Below, one piece after another: positions 22,254 through 29,829 of a stretch of DNA of 41,632 nucleotides. The stretch is taken from IMG/VR virus record IMGVR_UViG_3300046777_001449, positions 1 to 41,632 of that record. The stretch is one strand, 5' to 3'. A program made the position numbers and the translations under genes. How positions within the stretch are numbered: the first letter of the stretch is position 1; each line of letters opens with the position of its first letter. The DNA is from a virus. A model generated the notes under the pieces. The model saw only the letters and a list, made by a program, of their open reading frames with translations, was not told where the DNA came from and made no database searches.

Positions 22254-23137
22254 TGGCAAATACATTAAGAATTAAAAGAAGGGCGACTGGTAATGCAGGC
22301 GCACCTACAAGTTTGGAGAATGCAGAATTAGCATTTAATGAAGTAGATAATATTCTTTACTACGGTAAAGGAACGGGTGGTGCTGGTGGAAGTGCTACTA
22401 CCGTAGAGGCTATTGGTGGTTATGGTGCTTATACAACACTTTCAACAACGCAAACAATCACTGGAGACAAGACTTTCTCTGGTGTTGTAATTGTTCCTAC
22501 TCCTACAGCAAATACACATGCTGCTACTAAGCTGTATGTTGATAGCGCACTCCCAACACTATCTGGTACAGAAAATCAAATTACTTACACATCTGGTACA
22601 ATCGCACTTGCTACCAATGTTACAACACCAGGTAATCTAACTGTTACTGGAGACCTGACTGTTCAGGGAAATACAACAACTCTTAACACATCAACACTTG
22701 TTGTTGAGGATAAGAATATTGTTCTTGCCAATGTTACATCACCAACAGATACGACAGCAGATGGTGCTGGATTTACAGTTAAAGGAGCAACGGATAAGAC
22801 ACTTAACTGGGTTGATGCAACTGATGCATGGACATCATCTGAACACTTCAATATCGTTGCAGGTAAGTCATTCCATATCGGCGGTTCGGCAGTACTTTCA
22901 AATACAACGCTTGCTTCAAGTGTTGTTACATCAAGTCTTACATCCGTAGGAACAATCGGCACAGGTGTATGGCAAGGAACTGCAGTAGCAATTGCTTATG
23001 GTGGAACTGGATCAACAACAGCCTCTGATGCAAGAACCGCATTGGGTCTTGCAATTGGCTCAAATGTCCAAGCCTACAGTGCTCAGCTCGCAGCGCTCGC
23101 TGCGAACACTGCTACAATTGATGGCGGTACTTTCTAA
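22253..23137 (+). CDS. Tail fibre protein (cyanophage-like)
   Basis: A 294-residue fibre. It starts with LRIKRRATGNAGAPTSLENA followed by ELAFNEVDNILYYGKG, the standard N-terminal attachment block of many aquatic phage fibres. A shaft follows with GNLTVTGDLTVQGNTTTLNT and STLVVEDKNIVLANVTSP, then IGTGVWQGTAVAIAYGGTGS and TTASDARTALGLAIGSNVQA, typical of phage fibre C-termini. GGAGG precedes the ATG, and the start overlaps the previous stop. The same N-terminal block recurs in the next gene, so the two fibres may use the same docking site. Confidence 0.85.
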   Translation: MANTLRIKRRATGNAGAPTSLENAELAFNEVDNILYYGKGTGGAGGSATTVEAIGGYGAYTTLSTTQTITGDKTFSGVVIVPTPTANTHAATKLYVDSALPTLSGTENQITYTSGTIALATNVTTPGNLTVTGDLTVQGNTTTLNTSTLVVEDKNIVLANVTSPTDTTADGAGFTVKGATDKTLNWVDATDAWTSSEHFNIVAGKSFHIGGSAVLSNTTLASSVVTSSLTSVGTIGTGVWQGTAVAIAYGGTGSTTASDARTALGLAIGSNVQAYSAQLAALAANTATIDGGTF

Positions 23138-23150
23138 GTAAGAGGCTTCA

Positions 23151-24374
23151 ATGGCTAATGTAATAAAAATTAAAAACTCTGGTACAGCTAATGCTGCTCC
23201 TACCTCACTTGAGATTGGTGAGCTTGCTATTAACTATGCCGATGGAAAAATTTATTACAAAAATTCAAGCAATGCAATTGTTGAATTCACTAGCTCTGGA
23301 GCTGGATCATCAACTACAATATCAGAAACTGCTCCTTCAAACCCATCTGCTGGAGATGTCTGGTTTGAATCTGATACTGGAAAGATGTTTATTTACTACG
23401 ATAGTTTTTGGGTTGAAACATCAGGAGCAGATGGTTCTCAAGGAGCTACTGGATTAACTGGTCCAGAAGGCGGTTCAACAACCTTAACAACCAAGGGTGA
23501 TATTTTAGCAAGAAACTCTAGTGAAATAATTAGACTACCTGTTGGAACAAATGGTCAAGTCTTATCTGCAAATTCTGCAACATCAATTGGTCTTCAGTGG
23601 ACTACTCCTGTAGTGTATGCAACAGTAGAGGATTTAAATACATTATCAAATACTGTTACAACAGTATCTAGCAATGTTTCTTCTCTTTCAAATACTGTAT
23701 CTTTAAAAGCAACAATTGCATCTCCAACATTTACTGGAATTCCATTAGCCCCTACTGCAGCAAATACTGTAAACAATACACAAATTGCAACAACTGCGTA
23801 TGTAAAAACAGTAATTAATGATCTAATAAATTCAGCACCAACAACCCTGGATACCCTTGGTGAGATTGCAACATCTCTTGCCAATAATGCATCATTATCA
23901 TCAACATTGACAACATCAATTGCGCTTAAAGCACCATTAGAAAGCCCTACATTTACAGGCACTGTTTCGGGTATTACAAAATCAATGGTTGGGCTTGGAA
24001 ATGTTGATAACACAACCGATCTAGGAAAGCCAATCTCAAATGCTACACAGACTGCCTTAGACCTCAAGGCTCCTCTTGCTAATGCTACATTAACTGGAAC
24101 TGTCGTACTTCCAGAAACAACATCAGTCGGTAATGTTACATCAACAGAAATTGGTTATCTAGATGGCGTTACATCATCAATACAATCACAACTTGATGCC
24201 AAAGAAAAAATGATCCCCTACTCCAACACCGCTCCAGTATCTCCAGCAGAAGGTGATCTCTGGGTTGATTCAACAGTGCCAACAATTAAGGCATATATTG
24301 GAAGTTCATGGGTTGCTCTTGGAGGTGTAGCTGACGATGATCAGCCAATTCTGGCAGCAAGAATATTCTCGTAA
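23151..24374 (+). CDS. Tail fibre protein with collagen-like segment
   Basis: A 407-residue fibre. N-terminal block IKIKNSGTANAAPTSLEIGE parallels the previous fibre. A SAGDVWFESDTGKMFIYYDS unit follows and recurs near the end as PAEGDLWVDSTVPTIKAYIG. In between are a short Gly-X-Y stretch (GADGSQGATGLTGPEGG, residues ~91-107), a coiled coil (LNTLSNTVTTVSSNVSSLSN), and repeats of the ALKAPLESPTFTGTVSG / DLKAPLANATLTGTVVL type with KSMVGLGNVDNTTDLGKPIS. These are trimeric fibre shaft elements. AGAGG precedes the ATG; the stop overlaps the next start by 1 nt. Confidence 0.85.
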   Translation: MANVIKIKNSGTANAAPTSLEIGELAINYADGKIYYKNSSNAIVEFTSSGAGSSTTISETAPSNPSAGDVWFESDTGKMFIYYDSFWVETSGADGSQGATGLTGPEGGSTTLTTKGDILARNSSEIIRLPVGTNGQVLSANSATSIGLQWTTPVVYATVEDLNTLSNTVTTVSSNVSSLSNTVSLKATIASPTFTGIPLAPTAANTVNNTQIATTAYVKTVINDLINSAPTTLDTLGEIATSLANNASLSSTLTTSIALKAPLESPTFTGTVSGITKSMVGLGNVDNTTDLGKPISNATQTALDLKAPLANATLTGTVVLPETTSVGNVTSTEIGYLDGVTSSIQSQLDAKEKMIPYSNTAPVSPAEGDLWVDSTVPTIKAYIGSSWVALGGVADDDQPILAARIFS

Positions 24375-24979
24375 TGAAAGCGGAAAGGTTATTACCGTCA
24401 ACATCTGTTTCAACCTGGCTTCCTAATAATCGCCCTACTTATTTGCAATATGAAACTCTTAATTTCACACTGAGTGCGAATTTGATTGCAAGAGGAAACG
24501 GCACAGACTTAGTTTCAATATTCAAAATGTCAGGCGGGTTTGCTTGGGATAATCAAGCATATTCATCACAGTCATTTACAGCGCCATGCACAATTGAGTT
24601 TAATAAAAATTCAAGTTATGTTGATACAACATTTAACTATGCAATGATTGGTTGGAACGAAGACCCAACAACAAATGCTAGTTACGACACTCTTGATCAT
24701 ACAGCATACCCATATAGACAAAGTAATTTTGAAGTGTATAATAATGGAGCATACATAAGCGCTCCTACTGCTTGGTCTTCTTTGAGTAAATTTTATATTG
24801 TCTATACATCTGATGGTTTTATTAAACATTACAATGGCTCAACGCTTTTATATAGCGCATCATATGCTGCTAATAAAACTGTTTATGTTGATAGTTCTTT
24901 TTATTCAAACTCAGCTGGAACTGGTGGTTTTACAAATATCCGTGTTATCAAAAAAGCTTGGAATGGGACATCTTACTAA
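24374..24979 (+). CDS. Putative fibre-tip/lectin-like protein
   Basis: A 201-residue beta-rich protein with many Tyr, Asn and Ser residues. The N-terminus (KAERLLPSTSVSTWLPNNRP) looks like an attachment peptide; the rest reads as a jelly-roll type domain (TAPCTIEFNKNSSYVDTTFN, KFYIVYTSDGFIKHYNGSTL), similar in style to concanavalin-like domains. A sugar-binding role is inferred from fold impression and location between a fibre and a glycine-rich adhesin. It overlaps both neighbours by 1 nt. Confidence 0.65.
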   Translation: MKAERLLPSTSVSTWLPNNRPTYLQYETLNFTLSANLIARGNGTDLVSIFKMSGGFAWDNQAYSSQSFTAPCTIEFNKNSSYVDTTFNYAMIGWNEDPTTNASYDTLDHTAYPYRQSNFEVYNNGAYISAPTAWSSLSKFYIVYTSDGFIKHYNGSTLLYSASYAANKTVYVDSSFYSNSAGTGGFTNIRVIKKAWNGTSY

Positions 24980-26556
24980 TGGATATACGAAAACTAAACC
25001 CTGGGAAAGCAGCATCTAGATTTACTGGCTTCAGACCAGTCGTTGCATCTGGCGGTGTTGAATCAATTATAACTGTTAATAATATTCAATATCGTGTTCA
25101 CCTATTTACAACAGTTGGTTCATCATCTATAACGATTCATGACTCTGGTTCAGATGGCTATGTTGAATATCTAGTTGTTGCTGGCGGTGGTGGTGGTGGA
25201 ATGGATATGGGTGGAGGCGGTGGAGGCGGTGGAGTACTTACTGGTATATATCCAGTAAGAGCACCAGAGGTTATATCGCTTTCTGTTGGTAATGGTGGAT
25301 TTGGCGGTCCTTCAGGTAGCGGTGGATACAGAACTGATGGTACTGCAGGACCACAGCCAGGATCTCATCAGTTTACTATTTCTGCAACAAGCGGTGGTAA
25401 TTCAACATTTGGAGTATTAACTGCAATTGGTGGTGGTTATGGTGGAAGTTCATATTATGGATACACACCAAATAATGGCAATGGAGTTACTGGTGGTTCT
25501 GGTGGTGGTCATAGTGGATACAGCGATACCAATGTTAGAGCACCAGTTGTAGGAACTTCTGGTCAAGGAAGTCGTGGTGGGCAAGGCGGTGGTCAATACT
25601 ATTCTGGTGGAGGTGGTGGTGCAGGCGGTCCAGGTGCTGACTCAACAAATCAACCAAATGGTGGTCCTGGAAAATTTTCTTCAATACTTGGTGTTGATTT
25701 ATATTGGGGCGGTGGAGGTGGTGGAGCTGCCTATTCTGCTGGCAGCGGTGGTAACGGAGGCATTGGCGGTGGAGGCGGTGGGGCAGTAGGCTCTAACTCT
25801 GGCGGTGCTGGTTATAATAATGGATATAGTGGATACGGTGGTAGTAATAATGCACAAACTAATACCAGAGGCGGTGATGCTGGTTCAAACACTGGCGGTG
25901 GAGGTGGTGGAAGCTCTCACTACAATAATACTAATAAAGGTGGTGAAGGTGGATCTGGAATTGTTGTTGTAAGATACCCTCTTCAAAAACCAGAGCCATA
26001 CGGAACTCAAAATAATCCTGCACGATCACCAATGTTTTTACAAAACCTTGGCTATCCAGCAGGAAATTATTGGTTTAGAGATGGCGCAATGACATCAGCA
26101 GTTGAATTATATTATTCACCAAATTATATTGAATCAAAACCTTGGGTAAGAGTTTTTTCAAGTCCATACAATGGAACCGCAACAGTAAACAGATTGGGTT
26201 TGGACATTCCATATCAAGGGTTGCTTGTTCAAAGAGATACTTTAGATATACGACATACTGGTTATTTTGCTGGATATGAAAGATATAACACAACAAACTT
26301 TACAAACATCTATACAACATCTGGAACAAGAACTGGATATAGAATATTTCTTGGATATGCAGGCGGTCATGGATTCTTCAATAATGTTCAGGCATCCTGT
26401 AGCTGGGGAAACTCTGATGGCGCTGTGGGGGCTGGTTGGAACGGTTCAACTTGCGGTTCATTCCCAAATGGTCTAATATGGGGTACAGGGCAGGCTGGAA
26501 CACCGACTTACACAAACTTGTCTGGAACATGGGAGCATTGGGTTTACTGGGCATGA
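24979..26556 (+). CDS. Glycine-rich adhesin (fibre tip) 2
   Basis: A 525-residue protein from the ATG that overlaps the previous stop (TAATG); an in-frame start 21 nt upstream lies inside the previous gene and is not used here. Residues ~1-20 resemble an attachment peptide. The glycine-rich region (~65-335) begins YLVVAGGGGGGMDMGGGGGG and closes with GIVVVRYP, the same frame as the protein at 12136. Residues ~345-525 form a separate, aromatic domain: NYWFRDGAMTSAVELYYSPN, SSPYNGTATVNRLGLDIPYQ, and WGNSDGAVGAGWNGSTCGSF, resembling fibrinogen-like or lectin-like C-terminal domains. Most likely a receptor-binding tip. Confidence 0.75.
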   Translation: MDIRKLNPGKAASRFTGFRPVVASGGVESIITVNNIQYRVHLFTTVGSSSITIHDSGSDGYVEYLVVAGGGGGGMDMGGGGGGGGVLTGIYPVRAPEVISLSVGNGGFGGPSGSGGYRTDGTAGPQPGSHQFTISATSGGNSTFGVLTAIGGGYGGSSYYGYTPNNGNGVTGGSGGGHSGYSDTNVRAPVVGTSGQGSRGGQGGGQYYSGGGGGAGGPGADSTNQPNGGPGKFSSILGVDLYWGGGGGGAAYSAGSGGNGGIGGGGGGAVGSNSGGAGYNNGYSGYGGSNNAQTNTRGGDAGSNTGGGGGGSSHYNNTNKGGEGGSGIVVVRYPLQKPEPYGTQNNPARSPMFLQNLGYPAGNYWFRDGAMTSAVELYYSPNYIESKPWVRVFSSPYNGTATVNRLGLDIPYQGLLVQRDTLDIRHTGYFAGYERYNTTNFTNIYTTSGTRTGYRIFLGYAGGHGFFNNVQASCSWGNSDGAVGAGWNGSTCGSFPNGLIWGTGQAGTPTYTNLSGTWEHWVYWA

Positions 26557-26726
26557 TAATTTGGGAAAACTTACAAGATCTTACAGAAGAAAAAAAAGAA
26601 TGCATTCGTATATGCGAGCAGTGTGAATATCTTGGTGAATATAAAAATTGCACAGAACATGAATGCGGTTGTTTTGTTACATCTATTGTTATTGAGGGTT
26701 TAAATTGCCCTCATAATAAGTGGTAA
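26553..26726 (+). CDS. Small zinc-ribbon-like protein
   Basis: A 57-residue protein starting at an ATG that overlaps the adhesin stop (ATGA). Six or seven Cys residues are arranged as C-x3-C-x2-C (CIRICEQC), then CTEHECGCF and LNCPHNKW. This matches short proteins I recall from aquatic phages with a C-x2-C...C-x2-C-G-C-F...C-P...K-W pattern, presumed to bind zinc. Function unknown. An in-frame start 117 nt upstream would lie in the adhesin gene and is rejected. Confidence 0.7.
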   Translation: MIIWENLQDLTEEKKECIRICEQCEYLGEYKNCTEHECGCFVTSIVIEGLNCPHNKW

Positions 26727-26743
26727 AAAAGCGCTATATGGAT

Positions 26744-26749
26744 TATAAT
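26744..26749 (+). promoter_or_regulatory. -10 box TATAAT of a probable near-leaderless promoter
   Basis: Perfect TATAAT ending 11 nt before ATG 26761. No Shine-Dalgarno in between. A leader of only a few bases is expected. Confidence 0.55.
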
Positions 26750-26760
26750 TGATATAGACT

Positions 26761-27111
26761 ATGGCAACCTTTTCCAAAAGACTCTTATCTGGATCAACAG
26801 ATGGTAAGCAGATTGTAATTGCTAATACAGCGACTGCTGGTACATTGATTCATACTTGCGTTTCTGGGACATCATCATTAGATGAAATTTGGATTTATGC
26901 CGTTAACTCATCAACAAGTGCAGTTAAACTAACCATTGAATACGGTGGAACAACTGCTAACACAGATCATATTGAATCAACCATTCCTGCTGAGGCTGGA
27001 TTAACACTAGTTGTCCCAGGGCTTCCTATGAACAACTCTCTTGTTATTAGAGGGTTTGCTGGAACAGCAAATGTTATTAACATTTCTGGCTATGTTAATA
27101 GAATTGTTTAA
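26761..27111 (+). CDS. Small virion structural protein (beta sandwich)
   Basis: A 116-residue protein with a pattern I know from aquatic phage structural proteins: KQIVIANTATAGTLIHTCVS, DEIWIYAVNSSTSAVKLTIE, YGGTT, and a closing strand VINISGYVNRIV. These small beta proteins are usually called virion or decoration proteins. It stands alone between two leaderless-type promoters, with no Shine-Dalgarno of its own. The following small gene has a separate promoter. Confidence 0.75.
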   Translation: MATFSKRLLSGSTDGKQIVIANTATAGTLIHTCVSGTSSLDEIWIYAVNSSTSAVKLTIEYGGTTANTDHIESTIPAEAGLTLVVPGLPMNNSLVIRGFAGTANVINISGYVNRIV

Positions 27112-27131
27112 AAATTCGTAAAAAAGTTCTT

Positions 27132-27144
27132 TATAATCTATAAT
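27132..27144 (+). promoter_or_regulatory. Two overlapping-phase TATAAT boxes before a 53-residue gene
   Basis: TATAAT occurs at 27132-27137 and again at 27139-27144. The second ends 11 nt before ATG 27156. No Shine-Dalgarno is present. The gap between genes here is only 44 nt. Confidence 0.55.
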
Positions 27145-27155
27145 GGATACTAACT

Positions 27156-27317
27156 ATGGCTGCTATCAATTTTCCCTCCAATCCAGCTACTGACGATACG
27201 CATTCTGCTAACGGAAAGACTTGGGTTTGGGATGGGGAAAAATGGATTCTTAATACGCAAAATGTCACTAATAAAATAAATGATTTAGAAGTGTCATTAG
27301 CAATGCAGACTTTTTAA
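27156..27317 (+). CDS. 53-residue virion-type protein
   Basis: A short gene with a recognisable phage motif: INFPSNPATDDTHSANGKTW followed by VWDGEKWILN. This NFPxxP...GxxW.WDGxxW block is found in fibre-anchor or structural proteins of many aquatic phages. The rest is a short amphipathic helix (TNKINDLEVSLAMQTF). Start choice: ATG 27156 keeps the motif in frame; ATG 27143 reads another frame to a stop within 17 codons. Confidence 0.7.
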   Translation: MAAINFPSNPATDDTHSANGKTWVWDGEKWILNTQNVTNKINDLEVSLAMQTF

Positions 27318-27326
27318 AGGCTGAAA

Positions 27327-27346
27327 AACAGTAATACTGTTATAAT
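27327..27346 (+). promoter_or_regulatory. TATAAT promoter box with overlapping perfect dyad (candidate operator)
   Basis: TATAAT at 27341-27346 ends 6 nt before ATG 27353, without Shine-Dalgarno, so a leaderless start is likely. A perfect 7-bp inverted repeat AACAGTA-A-TACTGTT occupies 27327-27341, covering the promoter spacer and the first base of the -10. It lacks the GC stem and T-tract of a terminator and looks like an operator. Confidence 0.5.
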
Positions 27347-27352
27347 TGTATT

Positions 27353-28282
27353 ATGGATGATGTAAAGATTGAAACAAGTAAAACGCTAACTTTAACACTT
27401 CCAAGTGATCCTACATCTAATGTGGTCTCAGTTAGTTTATACCATGAATTTGGTTCTCTTGTTTCTGGTCCAACAAATGCAACAAGATCAAGTGCTGGTG
27501 TTTACACAATTACCTATGGTCAGGCGGCTTCTGGTATCTATGTGTTAAATGCTGCAGGAAGATATCGTGCTGATTTTACATACACGGTAAGCGGAACCTC
27601 GTACACGCAGTCTCAGTACTTTAATGTCTATACCCCGTATATTGATATTGACACCTTCTTTGAAGACCACCCAGAGCTTGAGACAGAGTGGTACGACAAG
27701 TTTGACAAGATGGAGAAAAAGGTAAGAAATATCATTAATACCTACTGTGGTCAATCTTTTGAATACTACCCTAATAAGTATCTTGAAGTCATGGGGTCTG
27801 GAAAAAATTCATTGCATCTTCCAAATCCAATTACAACACTAAGAAAGGTTACATCAGACCCAGGAACAAATGATGAAACAATTATTCATGATTATTCTGA
27901 TGCAACTTTAAATCATATTGAAAAGATTAGAGAGCCTCATAACTTCGGTAGTTCCTATTACATACAGTTTAGAAAGTCTGTGCTGGATAGCGTAAATGTT
28001 CTTTTAATTCTAAATAAGTTTGACAGGCAAAGTACCTACAGAGTTGAGGGCGATTTTGGTTGGCAATTTGTTCCAAATAATATTGAGCAAGCAGCGGATC
28101 TTTTACTGGTTGATATGATGAATGATGACTCTGAATTTAGAAGACATGGAATTCAAAGAGTTGAAATGGATACGATTAGATACGAAATTAACACTACAAA
28201 CTTTTTTGAGACAACTGGTAATATTGATGCAGATGTTCTCCTTATGGACTATACGCTGTTTGTAATGGATTATGTGGTCTAA
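27353..28282 (+). CDS. Head-tail connector (HK97 gp6-like adaptor) with extra N-terminal beta domain
   Basis: 309 residues. The first ~95 form a beta domain with an Ig-like or fibre-base look (TLPSDPTSNVVSVSLYHEFG, RADFTYTVSGTSYTQSQYF). From ~100 the protein fits head-tail adaptors that dock under the portal: a helical start (DTFFEDHPELETEWYDKFDK), a beta section with LHLPNPITTLRKVTS, and the family signature VEGDFGWQFVPNNIEQAADL. The fusion makes it longer than typical gp6 proteins (~100-200). It leads the connector operon under a leaderless-type promoter; the next gene starts right after its stop. Confidence 0.8.
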   Translation: MDDVKIETSKTLTLTLPSDPTSNVVSVSLYHEFGSLVSGPTNATRSSAGVYTITYGQAASGIYVLNAAGRYRADFTYTVSGTSYTQSQYFNVYTPYIDIDTFFEDHPELETEWYDKFDKMEKKVRNIINTYCGQSFEYYPNKYLEVMGSGKNSLHLPNPITTLRKVTSDPGTNDETIIHDYSDATLNHIEKIREPHNFGSSYYIQFRKSVLDSVNVLLILNKFDRQSTYRVEGDFGWQFVPNNIEQAADLLLVDMMNDDSEFRRHGIQRVEMDTIRYEINTTNFFETTGNIDADVLLMDYTLFVMDYVV

Positions 28283-28657
28283 ATGTCTAACGGTGTCTTT
28301 TTCAATCTTCCGCATAAAATGGATGTTTATACAAAGACAACATCTTACAATGATGCAGGACAGAGAACCACTTCGTACACAAAGGCTGGCACGATACGAG
28401 CTATGTTTCAATCAATGGCTTCGGAAAGAAGAACATATCCATATGTTGCAAACATTGATGAAGTTGAATTCTTTATTTCGTACAAAGATTCTGCATATGC
28501 AAACTACAGTAATAAGATTCAAAATGTTGTTGATCGCTACGGAAATGTAATAGTTGACTATCCAGTAGAGATTGTAAATATTGATAAAAGAACTGGGTAT
28601 AACGGAAAGATCAGAATGATACTTTTGACCTGCAGGAAGATTACAGAGAATGCTTAG
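28283..28657 (+). CDS. Head-closure (stopper) protein
   Basis: A 124-residue beta-barrel protein in the style of SPP1 gp16/HK97 gp7-type stoppers: an early HKMDVYTKTTSYNDAGQRTT strand pair, then KAGTIRAMFQSMASER, EVEFFISYKD and a closing PVEIVNIDKRTGYNGKIRMI. It lies immediately after the adaptor gene without a gap and overlaps the next gene by 8 nt, which is the standard connector order. Confidence 0.75.
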   Translation: MSNGVFFNLPHKMDVYTKTTSYNDAGQRTTSYTKAGTIRAMFQSMASERRTYPYVANIDEVEFFISYKDSAYANYSNKIQNVVDRYGNVIVDYPVEIVNIDKRTGYNGKIRMILLTCRKITENA

Positions 28658-29180
28658 TATAAGAGTTAATAAAACAGCTCTGATTCAAACGGAGATGGCT
28701 GCAATCTACTATTCAGTGCTACCAGTGAGAGTTCAGCATGCACAGATGCAAGCAATGATGAAGTCAAAGCGTGATATGAAGATGGCAACAGCGGATCTAG
28801 GAAGAGCTGCAAGGTATTTACAATACGAAGTTGTTCCATTTGGTCAAGGTGGTATGACTTTAAAAGTAAAGCCATTTCCAAAAAGTACATTTAGAAAAGA
28901 CGGTGGAAATATCCAGATTGGATCATCAATTCTTTTGACTGGTAAAAAAGGCGGCGGTGTCATTAGAGGAAGAAACAACGGAATCATGAAGGTAAGAGCG
29001 GAGTCCGTTGCACAGGGCTATTCAGAATTTTATAGGGTTGTTAGAAAAGTAGCAATCCCTTCAAAGAGAAAACAAATTAGAGAGATTGCAAAGCAAGTAA
29101 TTCTTAAAAACTTAAAGCAAGAATTTATCAAACAAGGTTTTACCGCAAGAGGTGCTGGCGGTTTGGATGTGGTAAGGTAG
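28650..29180 (+). CDS. Tail completion/connector protein (HK97 gp10-like)
   Basis: A 176-residue basic protein. Position between stopper and tail terminator, the basic central region (TLKVKPFPKSTFRKDGG), and a helical C-terminal arm rich in Lys/Arg (SKRKQIREIAKQVILKNLKQ) fit gp10-type neck proteins. The family assignment rests mostly on gene order. The ATG lies within the end of the stopper gene. Confidence 0.65.
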   Translation: MLSIRVNKTALIQTEMAAIYYSVLPVRVQHAQMQAMMKSKRDMKMATADLGRAARYLQYEVVPFGQGGMTLKVKPFPKSTFRKDGGNIQIGSSILLTGKKGGGVIRGRNNGIMKVRAESVAQGYSEFYRVVRKVAIPSKRKQIREIAKQVILKNLKQEFIKQGFTARGAGGLDVVR

Positions 29181-29183
29181 TTT

Positions 29184-29594
29184 ATGCCAATTAGCGTCTA
29201 TGATGTAAACACATATTTAAAAGCAGATAGCACACTGGCTAATATCGCTGGTAAAACAATGAACTTCTTTCCAGTCATTGGTTACAGCACAGAGACAGCC
29301 CCTTTTGTAATCTATTATTACAACCCCCATATCCCATCGGTTGAATCATACTGGAACAGGTATGACGCAATTAGATATTCTATTTATGACTCAGATGTTG
29401 ACAGACTATTTCGCATCTCAGAAAGGATTATCAAACTCCTTGGAGAAGGGGATCAGATTCAGGGAAATGTAGCCAGTTCAAATGTAAGAGTTCTTAGCTC
29501 ACAACTGGTTTCAAGCTCGCTGTCAGAACCTATTGAAAAAGAAGGCTGGTATCAAATGGACCTTGATTTCTCACTCTTCTCAGTGAGCCTCTAA
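29184..29594 (+). CDS. Tail terminator protein
   Basis: A 136-residue protein in the tail terminator slot (gpU/gp17-like), directly before the tail tube region. The pattern of an N-terminal helix (YDVNTYLKADSTLANIAGKT), a central strand pair (APFVIYYYNPHIPSVESYWN) with RYSIYDSDVDRLFRISERII, and a final strand EGWYQMDLDFSLFSVSL matches this family. It would cap the tail tube and join it to the head. Confidence 0.7.
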   Translation: MPISVYDVNTYLKADSTLANIAGKTMNFFPVIGYSTETAPFVIYYYNPHIPSVESYWNRYDAIRYSIYDSDVDRLFRISERIIKLLGEGDQIQGNVASSNVRVLSSQLVSSSLSEPIEKEGWYQMDLDFSLFSVSL

Positions 29595-29602
29595 TATATT
29601 TG

Positions 29603-29611
29603 TGGTATCAT
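29603..29611 (+). promoter_or_regulatory. Extended -10 promoter, probably leaderless
   Basis: TGG-TATCAT ends 8 nt before ATG 29620, with no Shine-Dalgarno between them. It stands in the 25-nt gap between the tail terminator gene and the tail tube operon. Confidence 0.5.
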
Positions 29612-29619
29612 AAAAGTAT

Positions 29620-29814
29620 ATGAAGTATAATGTAATTACATACATCGGCAAGACCCCAGGGTTTTCCGTGAAACTAGGAAAAGATGTTTATGAATTTGAG
29701 TGGCAGAAAGGCATAGGAATAGGTCGCCGCTCCGATGAAATAAAATTAGATCATGCCATTAAGATTTCTAAATGGCGTGATCGCAAGGGCAAGAAAATAT
29801 TTGTCCTTGATTAA
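29620..29814 (+). CDS. Hypothetical small basic protein before the major tail protein
   Basis: A 64-residue Lys/Arg-rich protein (SVKLGKDVYEFEWQKGIGIG, then RDRKGKKIFVLD). No signal or membrane segment. It is 15 nt upstream of the major tail gene and shares its promoter. No family recognised; a minor tail or assembly role is possible from position alone. Confidence 0.65.
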   Translation: MKYNVITYIGKTPGFSVKLGKDVYEFEWQKGIGIGRRSDEIKLDHAIKISKWRDRKGKKIFVLD

Positions 29815-29829
29815 CAGGAGGAAAATAAA

